DNA of 64,000 bases from positions 620,001 through 684,000 of the forward strand of contig OZ025668.1 in the NCBI GenBank assembly GCA_964019335.1, written 5' to 3'. This document shows positions 61,906-64,000 of the stretch, piece by piece. Made by a program: the position numbers and the translations under genes. The DNA comes from Diplonema japonicum. Lineage: Eukaryota; Euglenozoa; Diplonemea; Diplonemida; Diplonemidae. The notes beneath the pieces were generated by a model. The model saw only the letters and a list, made by a program, of their open reading frames with translations. It did not search any database and had not been told where the DNA came from. Position 1 is the first letter of the stretch, and each line of letters opens with the position of its first letter.

Positions 61906-63651
61906 CTACACACCAGTCAAAGACCGGTCAGAAGAGGGGCGGGCTAGAATGTGTATGCCTTTGACTGAGAGGTTCATGGATAAGGAAAGCTCTGGCGACA
62001 GGAGGAGGAGCGGTGCAACGAAATCAACTACACTGTCAGGCGTTGTTTCCTGTGGATCGACAAGGACAATGAGTCTAGCAACAGATGGGAAGTCATCAGT
62101 ATACCTGGGTGCTTGCATCCCCAATAGAACATTGGCAATCTTGGACTTTGCCTCTTCGGCATCTGTTGGAAAGGAGACATGACCCACACGAGACAGGCAG
62201 TTCTGCAGCAACCAGTCATTATTAATGTTCTGCGTGTATGAAATCAGGAAGGCAACCTTCCTTCCTCTAGGCATTGCCTGTGCAAAAGCACTGTCACACA
62301 TGACAGCCCTGCCCCCAGGGTCACCGTTAGTAGAGTCGTAGACCACATGTGTCGTCTGAGAACCAAGTAGGTTAAGCACTGCAGCGTGTGTGCTCCGCTT
62401 AGCAGTCTTGAGGGACTTCCCCATTTTACGTTCATTTGTATAAATTGAATCACGTTCTACAACAGCTGCCTGGTTTCTGCTCTTTAGTATTGCGGCAAAA
62501 GTGCTTTTTCCACTACCCGGTGGCCCAATAGGAATTATTGCACACCGCATCTCCCGCCTGAAATCAAAAACCTGCATCCTGTACTCTGTCCCCGGCATAA
62601 AATCGTAACTTTTGTACGAATTGATATAGAACGCATCTGCGCCTGTTAAGAGCACTTCAGCATCCTGGTAGCATGTTCTCTCGTTGCAGGACACATAGAT
62701 GATCTGCTGCACTTGCTTCATGTTATATAACGACATTGCCGTTTCCTTAGCAAGTCCGCCTCTTCCAGAGTTTACAAGCACAACCATTTCTCTTTCGCTC
62801 TTCAGGTTGCACAGTTCTCTTGTGTAGTCCCACTTTGAAGCGACACGTTTCAGAGTGACTGTCTGGTCCACGTGGAGATTTGCTTTAACAGTACGTTCAT
62901 AGTTCTTAGTAAGATCCTCGAAGACGCGAGGGCAGTGCGGTAAGCAAACTATATTTTTAATACAGCTACTCATCTTATGTGGCATGCTGGCGAACACGGC
63001 ATTCGAATCTCTTCCCATCAGCAGGAGGTCTCTTGCCCGATTCGCCTCTAGCAATGCATGCATGAATGCCCACAATTTGTTTTCCATGTCGTGGTTTACT
63101 TCTGAGAATGTGTCAGGTGATATGAGGTACTCATCACCCCATGGTGTCTTCTCTGTCAACCACTTACCGTGGACAATGATGTAAGCATCATCTTTCTTCG
63201 GTTTCACTTTAGATTCACTGTGCTGCAAAGCCATGCATTCTATCCCGCAATCCATAAGATCATGTACAAGCTGTTGCACCTCAGTGTCAATGAAGTCGGC
63301 GAGTTTTGCCTTAGAGCAGACAATTAAGAATTTCACCATGAACATGCCTTTTCGGCTGCACTTCACACTCACTTCGTGCCAATAGTCAATCGAGATTGGG
63401 GATGCTGCTTGTATCCATTTACACAAGCGCATGCACAAGTTGTTACACTCCTTAACTGCCAATGGAGACGTTTTCACTTCTCCTTTTTTAATGCTGTATG
63501 TCACCTTGTTCCGATATGCCGTTTCTTCACCTTTCTCTAATCTGGCTTCATCCGCCAGCAGCAAGTCAACTACATGCCGCACACGCTCCTCAACGTCCTC
63601 AGCTTGTGCCCGCCTGTTATTTTTCATCGTTTCACAAAATTTTCTTTTCAT
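61906..63651 (-). CDS. Fusion of a degenerate TrmA/RumA-type m5U methyltransferase domain with a P-loop kinase
   Basis: 581 residues from the ATG at 63651 (MKRKFCETMKNNRRAQAEDV); the frame stays open upstream, but that part is low-complexity. Residues 45-360 follow the TrmA/TRMT2A plan: AYRNKVTYSIKKGEV (typical YRNK motif), DEYLISPDTFSEVN (usual FxQVN), a poorly conserved SAM region, VLVNSGRGGLAK in place of the normal DPPRAGL, IIYVSCNERTCYQDAEVLL retaining the catalytic Cys (C322), and DFMPGTEYRMQVFDF where the usual His and base Glu are missing. Residues about 370-520 form a P-loop kinase: Walker A in IPIGPPGSGKSTFAAILKS and a DST motif in VVYDSTNGDP. The methyltransferase half is probably inactive or altered, perhaps an RNA-binding module for the kinase. 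The substrate is unknown. Confidence 0.78.
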   Translation of the reverse strand: MKRKFCETMKNNRRAQAEDVEERVRHVVDLLLADEARLEKGEETAYRNKVTYSIKKGEVKTSPLAVKECNNLCMRLCKWIQAASPISIDYWHEVSVKCSRKGMFMVKFLIVCSKAKLADFIDTEVQQLVHDLMDCGIECMALQHSESKVKPKKDDAYIIVHGKWLTEKTPWGDEYLISPDTFSEVNHDMENKLWAFMHALLEANRARDLLLMGRDSNAVFASMPHKMSSCIKNIVCLPHCPRVFEDLTKNYERTVKANLHVDQTVTLKRVASKWDYTRELCNLKSEREMVVLVNSGRGGLAKETAMSLYNMKQVQQIIYVSCNERTCYQDAEVLLTGADAFYINSYKSYDFMPGTEYRMQVFDFRREMRCAIIPIGPPGSGKSTFAAILKSRNQAAVVERDSIYTNERKMGKSLKTAKRSTHAAVLNLLGSQTTHVVYDSTNGDPGGRAVMCDSAFAQAMPRGRKVAFLISYTQNINNDWLLQNCLSRVGHVSFPTDAEEAKSKIANVLLGMQAPRYTDDFPSVARLIVLVDPQETTPDSVVDFVAPLLLLSPELSLSMNLSVKGIHILARPSSDRSLTGV

Positions 63652-64000
63652 TATTCCTTTATAGGAGATTAGGTTGATGAGTGAAGATCTAAAGAAATAA
63701 AAGTTAGTTTTTGAACTCTTTTCTGCTTCCTTGTGACAATGTGACAAAACCCAACTTGCGATGCAATGATGCAATGTCACACCGTGTATTCCTGTGGAAT
63801 GAGTGCTTTGGCAGAACGAGGCAGAACATGGCAGAACAAGGAATTCCTTACCTTTTTTTATTTTTTCCTTCTTTTTTTCTCTTTCTTTTTTCAAGGCAAA
63901 CTTATAGATAAAGACCCCACATTGGGCCACAAATGTGTGGTGAGTTGCTCACCCCCTACCCAAAAGTGAGTAAAGTGTCTGTTAAAGAAAAGCAATGATA
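63652..64000. other. Window end, no gene recognised
   Basis: An open frame continues upstream of the fusion protein's ATG to 63930, but it encodes K/F-rich low-complexity and then unlikely sequence. No other coding frame or RNA gene is supported in the last 350 bases. Confidence 0.5.

Noticed and set aside
1-64000. CRISPR arrays, tRNA or rRNA genes, bacterial operon signals
   Set aside because: No regularly spaced direct repeats with unique spacers, no tRNA T-arm-like sequence in non-coding DNA, and introns plus protein content show a nuclear eukaryotic sequence.

Overview
This is a eukaryotic nuclear window, most likely from a flagellated protist. Genes are interrupted by very short GT-AG introns (mostly 31-44 nt). 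All three standard stop codons are used. The proteins include ciliary parts (BBS1, a TMEM107-like transition-zone protein), peroxisomal parts (PEX2, a thiolase ending in SKL), ERCC1, a TFIIE-beta-like factor, a LAMTOR5-like Ragulator subunit and WH2/PH/PDZ/RING proteins. No lineage can be proved from sequence reading alone. Two features recall Euglenozoa: nearly every gene lies on the minus strand, and most start codons sit a few bases to about 40 bases after an AG acceptor-like site. I treat that only as a weak inference.

Layout. 1-10 kb (all minus): 5' end of an unrecognised gene, a four-EF-hand protein, an exostosin-like GT47 enzyme, a large coiled-coil protein, PEX2 (four exons) and thiolase copy 1. 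About 9.6-18.9 kb is a gene desert packed with homopolymer runs; it also holds one copy of a dispersed, poly(A)-ended repeat. 18.9-29.6 kb: a small unknown protein, thiolase copy 2 (no difference from copy 1 seen over about 1.24 kb), a divergent lipoxygenase, ERCC1, LAMTOR5-like, an unknown protein, a zeta-toxin-fold kinase and a BSD protein. 29.8-45.5 kb: a seven-exon PH/coiled-coil/PDZ protein with internal repeats, a membrane MsrB-like protein, Mpv17-like, PPR-like, MPPED-like phosphoesterase, an unknown small protein, TFIIE-beta-like, and a mucin-like multi-pass membrane protein encoded in part by a 30-bp minisatellite. 45.6-47.8 kb: a probable spliced plus-strand gene, the only one seen. 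48.6-63.7 kb (minus): PI3/4-kinase-like, a WH2/polyproline protein, a 74-aa protein, an M14 carboxypeptidase, BBS1, a secretory-pathway RING protein, TMEM107-like, a coiled-coil protein, and a fusion of a degenerate TrmA-type methyltransferase with a P-loop kinase.

The genes do not form one pathway. Themes are cilium (BBS1, TMEM107-like and perhaps their coiled-coil neighbours) and peroxisome/lipid (PEX2, two PTS1 thiolases, lipoxygenase). The observations most worth following are the methyltransferase-kinase fusion, the identical thiolase pair, the lipoxygenase architecture, the ultra-short introns and the homopolymer landscape. No tRNA, rRNA, CRISPR or recognisable transposase was found.
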